Assembly (NCBI GenBank): GCA_018818235.1
Contig: JAHISE010000099.1
Location: forward strand, 1 to 14,034
DNA from: Patescibacteria group bacterium
GTDB lineage: Bacteria; Patescibacteriota; Gracilibacteria; Peribacterales; Peribacteraceae
Length of the DNA stretch: 14,034 nt
Direction of reading: 5' to 3'
Position numbers and translations under genes: made by a program. Every line of letters begins with the position of its first letter. The first letter of the stretch is position 1. This document shows positions 5,999 through 12,177 of this stretch, piece after piece. The notes beneath the pieces are model-generated. The model was given only the letters and a program-made list of their open reading frames with translations, made no database searches and was not told the origin of the DNA.

Positions 5999-7284
5999 AT
6001 AACATTAGACCGCAGCTGCGAGCCCGTGCTCGCAGATGTGGTGAATTTATCAAATAATCTACCATACTTCTCCCCAACCACCTTCCACTCAAACTCTTCT
6101 TCAATCCTTTTCCTCGCTGCTTCACCAAGCATCTTCCTTTTTGCCTCATCTTCAATCAATCTGCGTATATGAGCCTTGAGCGCTTCACGATCACCGGGAG
6201 GGAACAGAAGTCCCGAGATACCGTTTTGAATCAGGAATCTATTACCTCCAACTTCAGTCGCAATACATGCACAGCCAGATGCCATTGCTTCCATAAGTGC
6301 ATTGCTTAAACCTTCCGAGTAACTCGGCAATACAAAGATATCTGACTCGGACAATATCTGAGGAATATCATCTCTTAAGCCCGTGAATGTAACTTCTCTC
6401 TGATACTTTTCGACCAGCTCGTGACCTTCCTTGTACCAACCTACTACTTGAATTTTAATATCGGGAAATTCGGATTTTAGGGGAACGACGGCGGCAAGGA
6501 AGTCGTCGACGCCTTTGACGGATTCGAGTCTGCCGATGTATGTGAGGGTTACTAGTCGCTTGTCGCTTGTCGCTAGTCCCTCGTCATCGGACGAGTGACC
6601 AGTGACCAGTGACCAGTGACTTCCCAGGTCTATCCCAGTCGGTATAACCTCCACCCTCCACGCAATCCCCAACTTCCTAACCAACGATTCCGGCTGAGGA
6701 TGGAAAAAGACAACCCTCTTTGCACACAAAAGAATCAACCACCCCGCTGTCCATGCATAAATCGCTGCACAAATCTTCGGAATCAGATTTCTCGGCCACC
6801 ATGTCATTCCTACAAGTGCATCTGTAAGAACTATCACTTTTATACCGGTAACCCTGAGTGCAATTACAGATAACGTTGTCCAGAACAGTAACTTATTCGC
6901 AACAATGATATCAGGTTTTTCTTTTTTGATGAGTTTCCTTACATATCCGGTGAATCCAAAAGCAATACCGTAGTTCCATGGATCGGGTATGAATATATCT
7001 TTTATGCGGTGGATTTCGAGGGTTTCGGAGACTTGTTCGATTGTCGAATGTCGAAAGTCGAAAGTCGAAGGTTTGGTCGAAGGTCCAAGGTCGAAGGACT
7101 TTTGACGTTCGACTTTTGACCGATCTTTCGACTTTCGACATTCGACTTTCGACCCACTCTCCCCCATACACGCGACTATTACTCTGTATCCCAACCCCTG
7201 CCAAAGTTCAGCCAATTTCACAGAACTCACCATCCAGCGATGCTGTTCCTTCCAATACGGCGATATCAGGAGAATAGTCCTCAT
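5995..7284 (-). CDS. GT4-family glycosyltransferase with long in-frame repeat insertions
   Basis: A 429-residue GT-B enzyme, about 50-60 residues longer than its neighbours because of repeat-encoded stretches. The start MRTILLISPYWKEQHRW at the ATG of 7284 is preferred over a TTG at 7329, whose extra residues come from spacer repeats. Insertion A covers residues about 44-82 (KVECRKSK to TFDFRHSTI). Insertion B covers about 222-245 (SHWSLVTGHSSD to DKRLVT). The core is intact: VIPTGIDLG near 213-221, YIGRLESVKGVDDF near 249-262, the E-x7-E motif EGLSNALME at E324 and E332, then AMASGCACIATEVGG. The last ten residues include a hairpin repeat (6016-6035). The stop TGA overlaps the next gene's ATG. 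There is no Shine-Dalgarno sequence and no TANNNT near the start, fitting a gene inside an operon. Confidence 0.9.
   Translation of the reverse strand: MRTILLISPYWKEQHRWMVSSVKLAELWQGLGYRVIVACMGESGSKVECRKSKDRSKVERQKSFDLGPSTKPSTFDFRHSTIEQVSETLEIHRIKDIFIPDPWNYGIAFGFTGYVRKLIKKEKPDIIVANKLLFWTTLSVIALRVTGIKVIVLTDALVGMTWWPRNLIPKICAAIYAWTAGWLILLCAKRVVFFHPQPESLVRKLGIAWRVEVIPTGIDLGSHWSLVTGHSSDDEGLATSDKRLVTLTYIGRLESVKGVDDFLAAVVPLKSEFPDIKIQVVGWYKEGHELVEKYQREVTFTGLRDDIPQILSESDIFVLPSYSEGLSNALMEAMASGCACIATEVGGNRFLIQNGISGLLFPPGDREALKAHIRRLIEDEAKRKMLGEAARKRIEEEFEWKVVGEKYGRLFDKFTTSASTGSQLRSNVI
6016..6035. repeat. Perfect 8-bp hairpin at the end of a glycosyltransferase gene
   Basis: CTGCGAGC (6016-6023), loop CCGT and GCTCGCAG (6028-6035) form a perfect hairpin within codons for the last residues of the upstream gene, 18 bases before the next ATG. 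It could affect coupled translation of the pair or be another repeat. There is no T-run, so it is not a terminator. Confidence 0.6.
6550..6623. repeat. Inverted GTCGCTT / GTGACCA heptamer arms inside a glycosyltransferase gene
   Basis: The left arm (GTCGCTT, GTCGCTT, GTCGCTA, GTCCCTC, from 6555) ends in CTCGTC. A four-base loop and GACGAG follow, then the right arm of GTGACCA units to about 6620. The arms match through most of about 31 positions, so this is a long imperfect palindrome. It is translated as residues about 222-245. Confidence 0.8.
7041..7155. repeat. Inverted GTCGAAA / TTTCGAC heptamer arms inside a glycosyltransferase gene
   Basis: The left arm repeats GTCGAAA-type units (7042-7097). 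The right arm repeats TTTCGAC/TTTTGAC-type units (7100-7153). The 115-bp segment is translated as about 39 polar residues rich in Lys, Ser, Arg and Asp. The frame is open throughout although the unit length is 7. Confidence 0.85.
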
Positions 7285-7400
7285 AGTTGGAGTGGAAAGT
7301 GGAAAACGGAAAGTGGAAAATTGGTGCAAGTAATTATAGAACCAAATCTTGATGCCGCTTTAGTATTTTCCATTTTCCATTATCCATTTTCCATTTTATC
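7285..7400. repeat. Spacer with opposed GTGGAAA and TTTTCCA arrays
   Basis: The left arm of GTGGAAA-type units (about 7288-7324) and the right arm of TTTTCCA/TTATCCA units (7365-7400) are opposed copies of one heptamer family, separated by about 40 bp. The right arm supplies the last codons and TAA stop of the DUF2304 gene, and the left arm lies directly before the ATG of the next gene. Confidence 0.8.
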
Positions 7401-7745
7401 CTCTTTTCCATCAATATCAGCATCTTTTAGTGCGATTTTTCTAACGATTCTCGTCTGCCTCTGCTCCAGCGCCTCCAGTCTCATAACCATATAAAAGACC
7501 ATAAAAAAGAGTACTCCAAAGAATGTAATAAATACTGCGTTCTCACGATTTTTGATTCCCATAATGGTAGAAACCCACGTCATCACAGCGGGGAATAATG
7601 CGATGAGTGCTACAAGTCCCCAGAATAATGTCCACAAGATACCTTCCCACAAAGTTTTCTTTTGTCTGAATACAAGGCTCCACGCATACGCAATCGCGAC
7701 GAAGGCGACTATGGGGGCCAGGAGTTGGTAGAGAGTAAGATCCAT
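7380..7745 (-). CDS. DUF2304-family small membrane protein
   Basis: A 121-residue integral membrane protein. Three hydrophobic helices lie near residues 4-26, 35-60 and 65-90. The third follows the family-typical MGIKNRENAVF and leads into a charged tail (RLEALEQRQTRIVRKIALKD). DUF2304 proteins (PF10066) commonly accompany GT2 glycosyltransferases, as here, and may anchor the enzyme or help handle a lipid-linked sugar; the exact function is not established. The C-terminal KMENG and stop are encoded by a heptamer array. ATGs exist at 7766 and 7745. The latter is preferred because a perfect TATAAT (7758-7763) lies 12 bases upstream of it and would fall inside the longer version. Confidence 0.8.
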   Translation of the reverse strand: MDLTLYQLLAPIVAFVAIAYAWSLVFRQKKTLWEGILWTLFWGLVALIALFPAVMTWVSTIMGIKNRENAVFITFFGVLFFMVFYMVMRLEALEQRQTRIVRKIALKDADIDGKEDKMENG

Positions 7746-7757
7746 TTGAGCTTGGAG

Positions 7758-7763
7758 ATTATA
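7758..7763 (-). promoter_or_regulatory. Possible -10 element before the DUF2304 gene
   Basis: A consensus TATAAT on the minus strand ends 12 bases before the ATG at 7745. It would give a very short leader and argues against the upstream ATG at 7766, which it overlaps. Confidence 0.35.
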
Positions 7764-7776
7764 CATTGATTGACAA

Positions 7777-7873
7777 GCAATTGGCAGTTAGCAATTGGCA
7801 ATTGGCTAGTATTCTTCGTTAATGACATAAAATAGCTAATTGCTAATTGCTAATTGCCAATCTGCCAATTGCC
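7777..7873. repeat. Opposed TTGGCAA and CTAATTG heptamer arrays
   Basis: The left arm (GCAATTGGCAGTTAGCAATT and onward, 7777-7810) and the right arm (TAGCTAATTGCTAATTGC and onward, 7833-7873) are imperfect inverted copies of one heptamer family around a 22-base centre. They fill the spacer between the GT2 and DUF2304 genes, and the right arm ends three bases before the GT2 stop. Confidence 0.85.
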
Positions 7874-7875
7874 AC

Positions 7876-8544
7876 TCACCTCAAGAACGACCTAACCAAA
7901 ATCTTCAAAGCTGTCTTAACGCCGTTGGCAAACGACTGCCCCTTCGCCAAAGTATATTCCGAATATAAGACCTTCGTTGGGGTTGTATGCATACGCCAGT
8001 GTTTTTGTGCAGTTTCACGAACTATCTCTGTGCAAAACTCAAACCCGCTCATTTTTAGATCCACCTCCCGAAGTGCACGAGGACCAAATGCTTTAAATCC
8101 ACACTGGCTGTCGGGAACCCACTTACCCGTCACTGCACATGTGATGATATTTCCAACGCCATTAAAGAGTCTGCGTACAAATGGAATTCGATTACGTTGA
8201 CCAAAGCGATTTGCATAAACAATATCAGCTGAATTGTTTTCTATTGCTGACAATAATGAAGGGATATCATCGGGATTGTGCTGACCATCGGCATCAAGAG
8301 TGACAATGGCTTCCGCATTCATTTTTCGGGCAAGTTCAATTCCTGTCATGGTAGCCGCACCCGCACCGCAGTTTTCTACATGAGAAATAACATAAGCTCC
8401 AGCCTTGCGTGCAACAGATGCTGTCTTATCATTTGATCCGTCATCAACTACTATTACTTTGGGTACATACTTAATAACATCTGCTACAACCTGAGCAATA
8501 CGCTCCTCCTCGTTTAACGCCGGTATTACTGCAATGGTATTCAT
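7876..8544 (-). CDS. GT2-family glycosyltransferase, polyprenyl-phosphate sugar synthase-like
   Basis: A 222-residue GT-A enzyme. The N-terminus has VIPALNEEERI near residues 6-16, VVDDGSNDKT at 32-41, HVENCGAGAATMTGIELA near 55-72, the metal-binding LDADGQHNPDDI at 83-94, and DSQCGFKAF near 145-153 as in dolichol-phosphate mannosyltransferase-like enzymes. Such proteins transfer a sugar from a nucleotide donor to polyprenyl phosphate at the inner face of the membrane. No transmembrane helix is present, so the DUF2304 protein encoded next may recruit it. The ATG at 8544 is chosen over a GTG at 8550; TAACTT lies at -13 to -8 and no Shine-Dalgarno sequence is seen. The large membrane protein upstream is a plausible user of its product. 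Confidence 0.9.
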   Translation of the reverse strand: MNTIAVIPALNEEERIAQVVADVIKYVPKVIVVDDGSNDKTASVARKAGAYVISHVENCGAGAATMTGIELARKMNAEAIVTLDADGQHNPDDIPSLLSAIENNSADIVYANRFGQRNRIPFVRRLFNGVGNIITCAVTGKWVPDSQCGFKAFGPRALREVDLKMSGFEFCTEIVRETAQKHWRMHTTPTKVLYSEYTLAKGQSFANGVKTALKILVRSFLR

Positions 8545-8551
8545 AGACACT

Positions 8552-8557
8552 AAGTTA
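8552..8557 (-). promoter_or_regulatory. Possible -10 element of a leaderless transcript
   Basis: TAACTT occupies -13 to -8 from the GT2 ATG at 8544. It lies between the start codon and the octamer arrays that fill the rest of the spacer. Confidence 0.3.
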
Positions 8558-8566
8558 TCGGAGATT

Positions 8567-8646
8567 CGTTTACTCGTTGATTCGTTTGCTCGTTTTCTAG
8601 TTGGTATTCTAACGAGTAAACGAGTAACGAGAAAACGAATAAACGA
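8567..8646. repeat. Opposed CGTTTACT and AGTAAACG octamer arrays
   Basis: The left arm (CGTTTACTCGTTGATTCG and onward, 8567-8602) and the right arm (AACGAGTAAACGAGTAACG and onward, 8611-8646) are inverted copies around an 8-base loop, able to form a long imperfect hairpin. The same octamer is found in coding sequence at 2009-2040. On the minus strand it follows the large membrane-protein gene and could stop or stabilise its transcript. Confidence 0.85.
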
Positions 8647-8651
8647 TTTTT

Positions 8652-11480
8652 TTAAGGAATAAGAATATATGCGATTCCCCCCTTTGTATCACTAAGAACT
8701 ATATTCAGCCCTGTTTCCGGATTATTAACAAAATCAAGGAATGTATTAACTTTCTGATGCAATGAGCCATTTGGATCGCGTTCGATGGTCGCCGTATTCG
8801 TATCAAATACAATACTATTGAATCCCAAAGCTTTAAGCCGATGAACAGTTAGCATAGGATCACGTTCCTGATAAATGCAATTGAAGAAATCCAGTTGGTG
8901 ATCAACCATTCCTATTATTTCCAAATTCTTCGGAATAAAGTAAGGGATAAAAGTCCCAACACGATAAAGGTATGGTCTGTCCGGTATGTTCTTGTATCTA
9001 TCAACTACTATATCGGCAACATCATTATAATGTGGAACTGTGCGTTCGATCATAACTTCTGCCGAAGATTTGCCCATTGGATACTCCAATAGATTTTTTT
9101 GTGTCTCGTACTGCCAAAATCTGAGTGCAATTGTAATAATTAAAGATATGCCAATTAAAATTCCCAACAAATATCTGCTAAATACATCCGGCGACTTGGC
9201 TACCAATACTTCCAACAACACAACCATCCCAAAAAATGTTCCCAAACCATACCAAATAATTCCATTACCCATAAACATCCACTCAACAACCATTAGTGCA
9301 GTCCCAAACAACAACCAACGCACCCACCTTGCTCGCCTCATCCAGAAAAACGGTAACAGAAGAATTAAGGGGATCAATAAGAGTACCGGATTTGTTGTAA
9401 CATAATAGCCCGTGCTATTTATATTCATTACAGTGCGCCACGGCAAAGTTAGATAATGCTTAGCTCCTTTATCAAAACCCCAATACCTGTCCAACTCCTC
9501 TGTTCCCCCGGTGGGGCTACAAAGAGGATGTTCCCGATCAACCAATAATTCTTCCGGTAACCCCCTAACTATGCGATCACTTTCTTCTTCTGCGGTTTCG
9601 TAAATATATACAACAGGAGATACATTGTTTGGCGCCTTTAATGCAAGACGTGGAATTGTATTGCCATTCAGGATATTGTTATGCGCTATCCACGGTAACA
9701 CGGCTAATAGAAATGTTACTGCAAATACGGATGTCGCCCTGAATGCAGAACGAAATCTGTCCTTATGTCTATTAACAATAAAAGCCAGTATCGCTATTCC
9801 AATCACCGAGCATATCAAAGTCACAACTTTGGACGAAACAACAAGTTCTTCGTTGTTCATTAGTCGCCTGAGCATATGTTGCAGATTTAATCCCCGCCAT
9901 GTGAATATCGCAAATGCAATCGGCAAAACTCCAAACAATGCAGTCCAATTAAGTGTTACCCCGACAAGAATTGCGCCCAAAGGAATCAAAACCATTATCG
10001 TAGTTGGTTTAATCGCAAAGGCAAATCCTCCTAAAATACCGGCTGCAATGATTAATGATATTGAACGTTTTGGATGATCATCTTGCTCCTCATCATGCAT
10101 TGGGAAGAGGTATGCAAAGACACATAAAACACTTAGCGATCCTATTGCGAAAACCGCATTATCGATTTTCATATCCGCGAACGAAAAATGCCCGACCATA
10201 GGTAACGTGTAATACAAAAGTGCGGCAAGTATTCCTCTGCCTTTCCCAAGAAATACATTGGTAAATGTAAATACGGAAAGAACCGCCAACAGCCCCGCAC
10301 TCCAGTTAATCATCATTGCTGCAGAAACTCCGAAGCTACTTGAGTAACCGAATAATAGAAATCCAACCGACGTTAAGTATTCCCAGAAAAACGGAGCCAT
10401 GGAGAATATAAAGTGACCGTAACTAACCATAAGTCTGGGACGATTCAGGTAACTTCCCAAATCATCCCAGCCTATCGGGAACGGTCTGACTACCGAAAGA
10501 AAGTTAAATGCAAGATACGAAATCAGAAGCCAGGTTAAAAGAATCACAGGATCACGCCACGAAAGTTCCACTTTCCATTCTGTTTTTATGCTTTTGTTTA
10601 ACCAATGTTTGGAGTGCTTAAATCCTATCAGCGGAACCAAAACAAAAAGTGTCCATCCGGCAGGTGCCGTATAAAGCGGAAGAGATGGAAAATGGAAACT
10701 GATAACCGCCATTGTCCAGAGCATCGCAATAAACGCGCATGCCCCCAAACCCACACTCAACATGGCTTCCATAATCGGTCTCTCGGATTTTAGTCTGATC
10801 CAACCCAAAACTGCACGCCCCGCCACAAGAAGCTCAAACAAAAATATCAGTATTAAAGCAAATAGAGGAAAAACTCTGGTAAAGAATGATTTTTGAATAC
10901 AACTGCGTTTGATCAGAAAAGAACGTGCACCGCTATCAAATGTTCCTTCCTGAATCAAACATCCGCGCTCCTGCAAGTCATCCATGTTATCACGCAGAGT
11001 TGCAAGCCCCTCCTCACCAACATTTTGATACACCTGTGGCAAAGGTTCTACCAATCTGCGCGACGGAGAATTTTCATTTGGTGAATATGCGGAAAGAACC
11101 GTAAAAATAAGCCAAACTGAAGCCAAAAACAGAAGAACCAAATGCCACGGTTTAAATGTCCATCTGATTTTTGTGTTTCCTGACTTTAAGGCATTAAATC
11201 CAACTACCATTGCATAAATAAACACACTTATTATCCCGTACCAAAGCAATGGAGCGCTACGAATGAAACTTTTTTCTATAAAAGGCCAGAAGCTCCTAAT
11301 TCCCCTGCAGTAGAATTCTTCATTCCCGCATACGCTCTGCAAAGAATCAAATATCGGTCGTTCCAAAAGCACCAGACCATGAAATGGAACACCAAGGTAA
11401 TAGAATAATGTGTATAAACCCCAAATAACGAGGAGTACGAAAAAACTGATAGAAAGGTATTGAATGGTTTTCTTTTGCAT
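8652..11480 (-). CDS. Large polytopic membrane protein, probable GT-C-type glycosyltransferase
   Basis: A 942-residue protein with many hydrophobic helices. An N-terminal part (residues 1 to ~330) has about seven candidate helices and an extracytoplasmic loop (about 133-195) with cysteines near 174 and 194. Then comes a core that opens with FPIGWDDLGSYLNRPRLM near 335-352. A pair of acidic residues in the first outside loop after a helix (D339, D340) is the usual GT-C arrangement for enzymes using polyprenyl-phosphate sugars. ADMKIDNAVFAIGSL (about 435-449) and GFAFAIKPTT (about 485-494) follow, then further helices and a soluble C-terminal domain (about 810-942). I recognise no named family. 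The GT2/DUF2304 genes downstream support a lipid-linked-sugar role. The ATG at 11480 is taken rather than a TTG two codons earlier. Confidence 0.75.
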   Translation of the reverse strand: MQKKTIQYLSISFFVLLVIWGLYTLFYYLGVPFHGLVLLERPIFDSLQSVCGNEEFYCRGIRSFWPFIEKSFIRSAPLLWYGIISVFIYAMVVGFNALKSGNTKIRWTFKPWHLVLLFLASVWLIFTVLSAYSPNENSPSRRLVEPLPQVYQNVGEEGLATLRDNMDDLQERGCLIQEGTFDSGARSFLIKRSCIQKSFFTRVFPLFALILIFLFELLVAGRAVLGWIRLKSERPIMEAMLSVGLGACAFIAMLWTMAVISFHFPSLPLYTAPAGWTLFVLVPLIGFKHSKHWLNKSIKTEWKVELSWRDPVILLTWLLISYLAFNFLSVVRPFPIGWDDLGSYLNRPRLMVSYGHFIFSMAPFFWEYLTSVGFLLFGYSSSFGVSAAMMINWSAGLLAVLSVFTFTNVFLGKGRGILAALLYYTLPMVGHFSFADMKIDNAVFAIGSLSVLCVFAYLFPMHDEEQDDHPKRSISLIIAAGILGGFAFAIKPTTIMVLIPLGAILVGVTLNWTALFGVLPIAFAIFTWRGLNLQHMLRRLMNNEELVVSSKVVTLICSVIGIAILAFIVNRHKDRFRSAFRATSVFAVTFLLAVLPWIAHNNILNGNTIPRLALKAPNNVSPVVYIYETAEEESDRIVRGLPEELLVDREHPLCSPTGGTEELDRYWGFDKGAKHYLTLPWRTVMNINSTGYYVTTNPVLLLIPLILLLPFFWMRRARWVRWLLFGTALMVVEWMFMGNGIIWYGLGTFFGMVVLLEVLVAKSPDVFSRYLLGILIGISLIITIALRFWQYETQKNLLEYPMGKSSAEVMIERTVPHYNDVADIVVDRYKNIPDRPYLYRVGTFIPYFIPKNLEIIGMVDHQLDFFNCIYQERDPMLTVHRLKALGFNSIVFDTNTATIERDPNGSLHQKVNTFLDFVNNPETGLNIVLSDTKGGIAYILIP

Positions 11481-11489
11481 AGCCAAGTT

Positions 11490-11495
11490 AGATTA
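11490..11495 (-). promoter_or_regulatory. Possible -10 element before the large membrane-protein gene
   Basis: TAATCT lies at -15 to -10 from the ATG at 11480, without a Shine-Dalgarno sequence between them. Confidence 0.25.
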
Positions 11496-11583
11496 GCAGA
11501 GTGTGGTAAATAGAACATCTAAAAAATTACCCCTTTCTGCCTATCCAAGCTGGGTTTTGGTGTGAAATATAACACGTGAGAGC

Positions 11584-11616
11584 CGTGGTATACCACGTCG
11601 CACATGTGCGACGTGG
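11584..11616. repeat. Two overlapping perfect palindromes
   Basis: CGTGGTATACCACG (11584-11597) is a perfect 14-bp palindrome. Its last five bases (11593-11597) also begin a perfect 24-bp palindrome spanning 11593-11616, centred on ACATGT with CCACGTCG and CGACGTGG at its ends. The two folds exclude each other. This could be a dimeric regulator site, a recombination site or a repeat. Confidence 0.8.
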
Positions 11617-11636
11617 CGGGTGGGAACCGCGACATT

Positions 11637-11770
11637 GAAATTTTGCAGTTTCAGCCTCCAAATGCGAAGCGTAGCAAAAATGTAGGAGGGGTCGTCAGGC
11701 TATTTATAATATGAGGGAGCTGGTTCATTTTTGCAGCGGAGCATTTGGTTAGGCTGATCTGCAAAATTTC
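11637..11770. repeat. 134-bp inverted-repeat element, MITE-like
   Basis: The ends are a perfect 12-bp inverted repeat: GAAATTTTGCAG (11637-11648) and CTGCAAAATTTC (11759-11770). The similarity continues inward through TCAGCCT/AGGCTGA, CCAAATGC/GCATTTGG and GCAAAAATG/CATTTTTGC, giving imperfect arms of about 45 bp (11637-11682 and 11726-11770) around a 43-bp centre. No ORF, and no clear target duplication at the edges. It may be a miniature inverted-repeat element or a structured RNA. Confidence 0.7.
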
Positions 11771-11795
11771 TCGGAGCGGAACTTTTCTTCCTGCC

Positions 11796-11825
11796 CTGAG
11801 CTTGTCGTACTTCGACTATGCTCAG
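11796..11825. repeat. CTGAGC...GCTCAG hairpin repeat
   Basis: CTGAGCTTGTCG (11796-11807) and CGACTATGCTCAG (11813-11825) form an imperfect hairpin. This GAGC-WTGTCGAA word is, from general experience, a widely dispersed bacterial intergenic repeat. A second copy (GGTGAGCATGTCGAACCA) is at 12086-12103. Confidence 0.65.
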
Positions 11826-11896
11826 TACGACCCAAATACTCAATATTAAGATTATCTGTGATAGACCCTGAGTCAATCGAATGGGTCGAATGGTGC

Positions 11897-11926
11897 GTTC
11901 TTTCTTTTGGTTACAAAAGAAAGAAC
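11897..11926. repeat. Perfect 13-bp AT-rich hairpin
   Basis: GTTCTTTCTTTTG (11897-11909), loop GTTA and CAAAAGAAAGAAC (11914-11926). The stem is perfect but AT-rich and purine/pyrimidine biased, with no T-run, so a classic terminator is unlikely. It lies far from either flanking gene. Confidence 0.7.
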
Positions 11927-12028
11927 AAATCCTCACTTGCAGATAAACAACCGATAGAGCAATCTATAAACAAGATGCCACTCAACCCCACCCAAATCCA
12001 AAATGCTATCTTTTATATATAGGCCTTC

Positions 12029-12045
12029 GCACGTCGAAGACGTGC
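12029..12045. repeat. Short GCACGTC hairpin
   Basis: GCACGTC (12029-12035), loop GAA and GACGTGC (12039-12045) form a perfect 7-bp stem about 130 bases before the sufS start. It may be a regulator site or another repeat relic. Confidence 0.5.
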
Positions 12046-12070
12046 TCTGGTTTTGCATCCATAAACTAGA

Positions 12071-12111
12071 GCAGGTCTTGTCTCTGGTGAGCATGTCGAA
12101 CCATGACCTGC
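12071..12111. repeat. Nested hairpin with GAGCATGTCGAA repeat
   Basis: GCAGGTC (12071-12077) and GACCTGC (12105-12111) pair outside a nested TGGT/ACCA stem, and the interior contains the GAGCATGTCGAA word shared with the repeat at 11799-11812. Confidence 0.55.
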
Positions 12112-12164
12112 GAAGATATTCAAAAAAAGAAACTATCATTTCCCTCAGATTTCGAATTTAGTAC

Positions 12165-12170
12165 TATTAT
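12165..12170 (+). promoter_or_regulatory. Possible -10 element of a leaderless sufS transcript
   Basis: TATTAT occupies -13 to -8 from the sufS ATG at 12178, the same word and spacing as before the glycosyltransferase at 2493. The surrounding bases are very AT-rich, which weakens the case. Confidence 0.35.
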
Positions 12171-12177
12171 TATCATA

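Larger units (their letters stand above)
11481..12177. other. Gene-free spacer rich in inverted repeats between divergent genes
   Basis: No credible gene lies in this 697-bp stretch between the large membrane-protein gene and sufS. It contains at least five inverted repeats (described separately at 11584-11616, 11637-11770, 11796-11825, 11897-11926 and 12029-12045) plus a sixth nested one at 12071-12111. Promoters of the two divergent genes must lie at its ends. I found no tRNA arm pattern or known riboswitch core. Confidence 0.7.

Noticed and set aside
7285..7329. TTG start extending the glycosyltransferase at 5995-7284
   Set aside because: The extra residues are encoded by a GTGGAAA array, and the ATG at 7284 gives the typical first beta strand.
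9497..9527. Hairpin CCTCT...CCCC/GGGG...AGAGG inside the large membrane protein as a further repeat insertion
   Set aside because: The stem is short and interrupted, and without homologues I cannot say that the segment (HPLCSPTGGTEEL) is inserted.
11700..11936. 78-codon minus-strand ORF in the gene-free spacer
   Set aside because: Its sequence is the translation of the CTGAGC/GTCGAA hairpin repeat and an AT-rich stem; there is no family resemblance, start signal or coding bias.
11519..12160. tRNA, riboswitch or other known RNA gene in the large spacer
   Set aside because: The hairpins were inspected for a T-loop GTTCGANTC, an acceptor stem or known riboswitch cores, and none fit.
12103..12177. 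Longer sufS start at 12103
   Set aside because: The added 25 residues come from a hairpin repeat and an AT-rich promoter-like stretch; SufS proteins begin close to the ATG at 12178.
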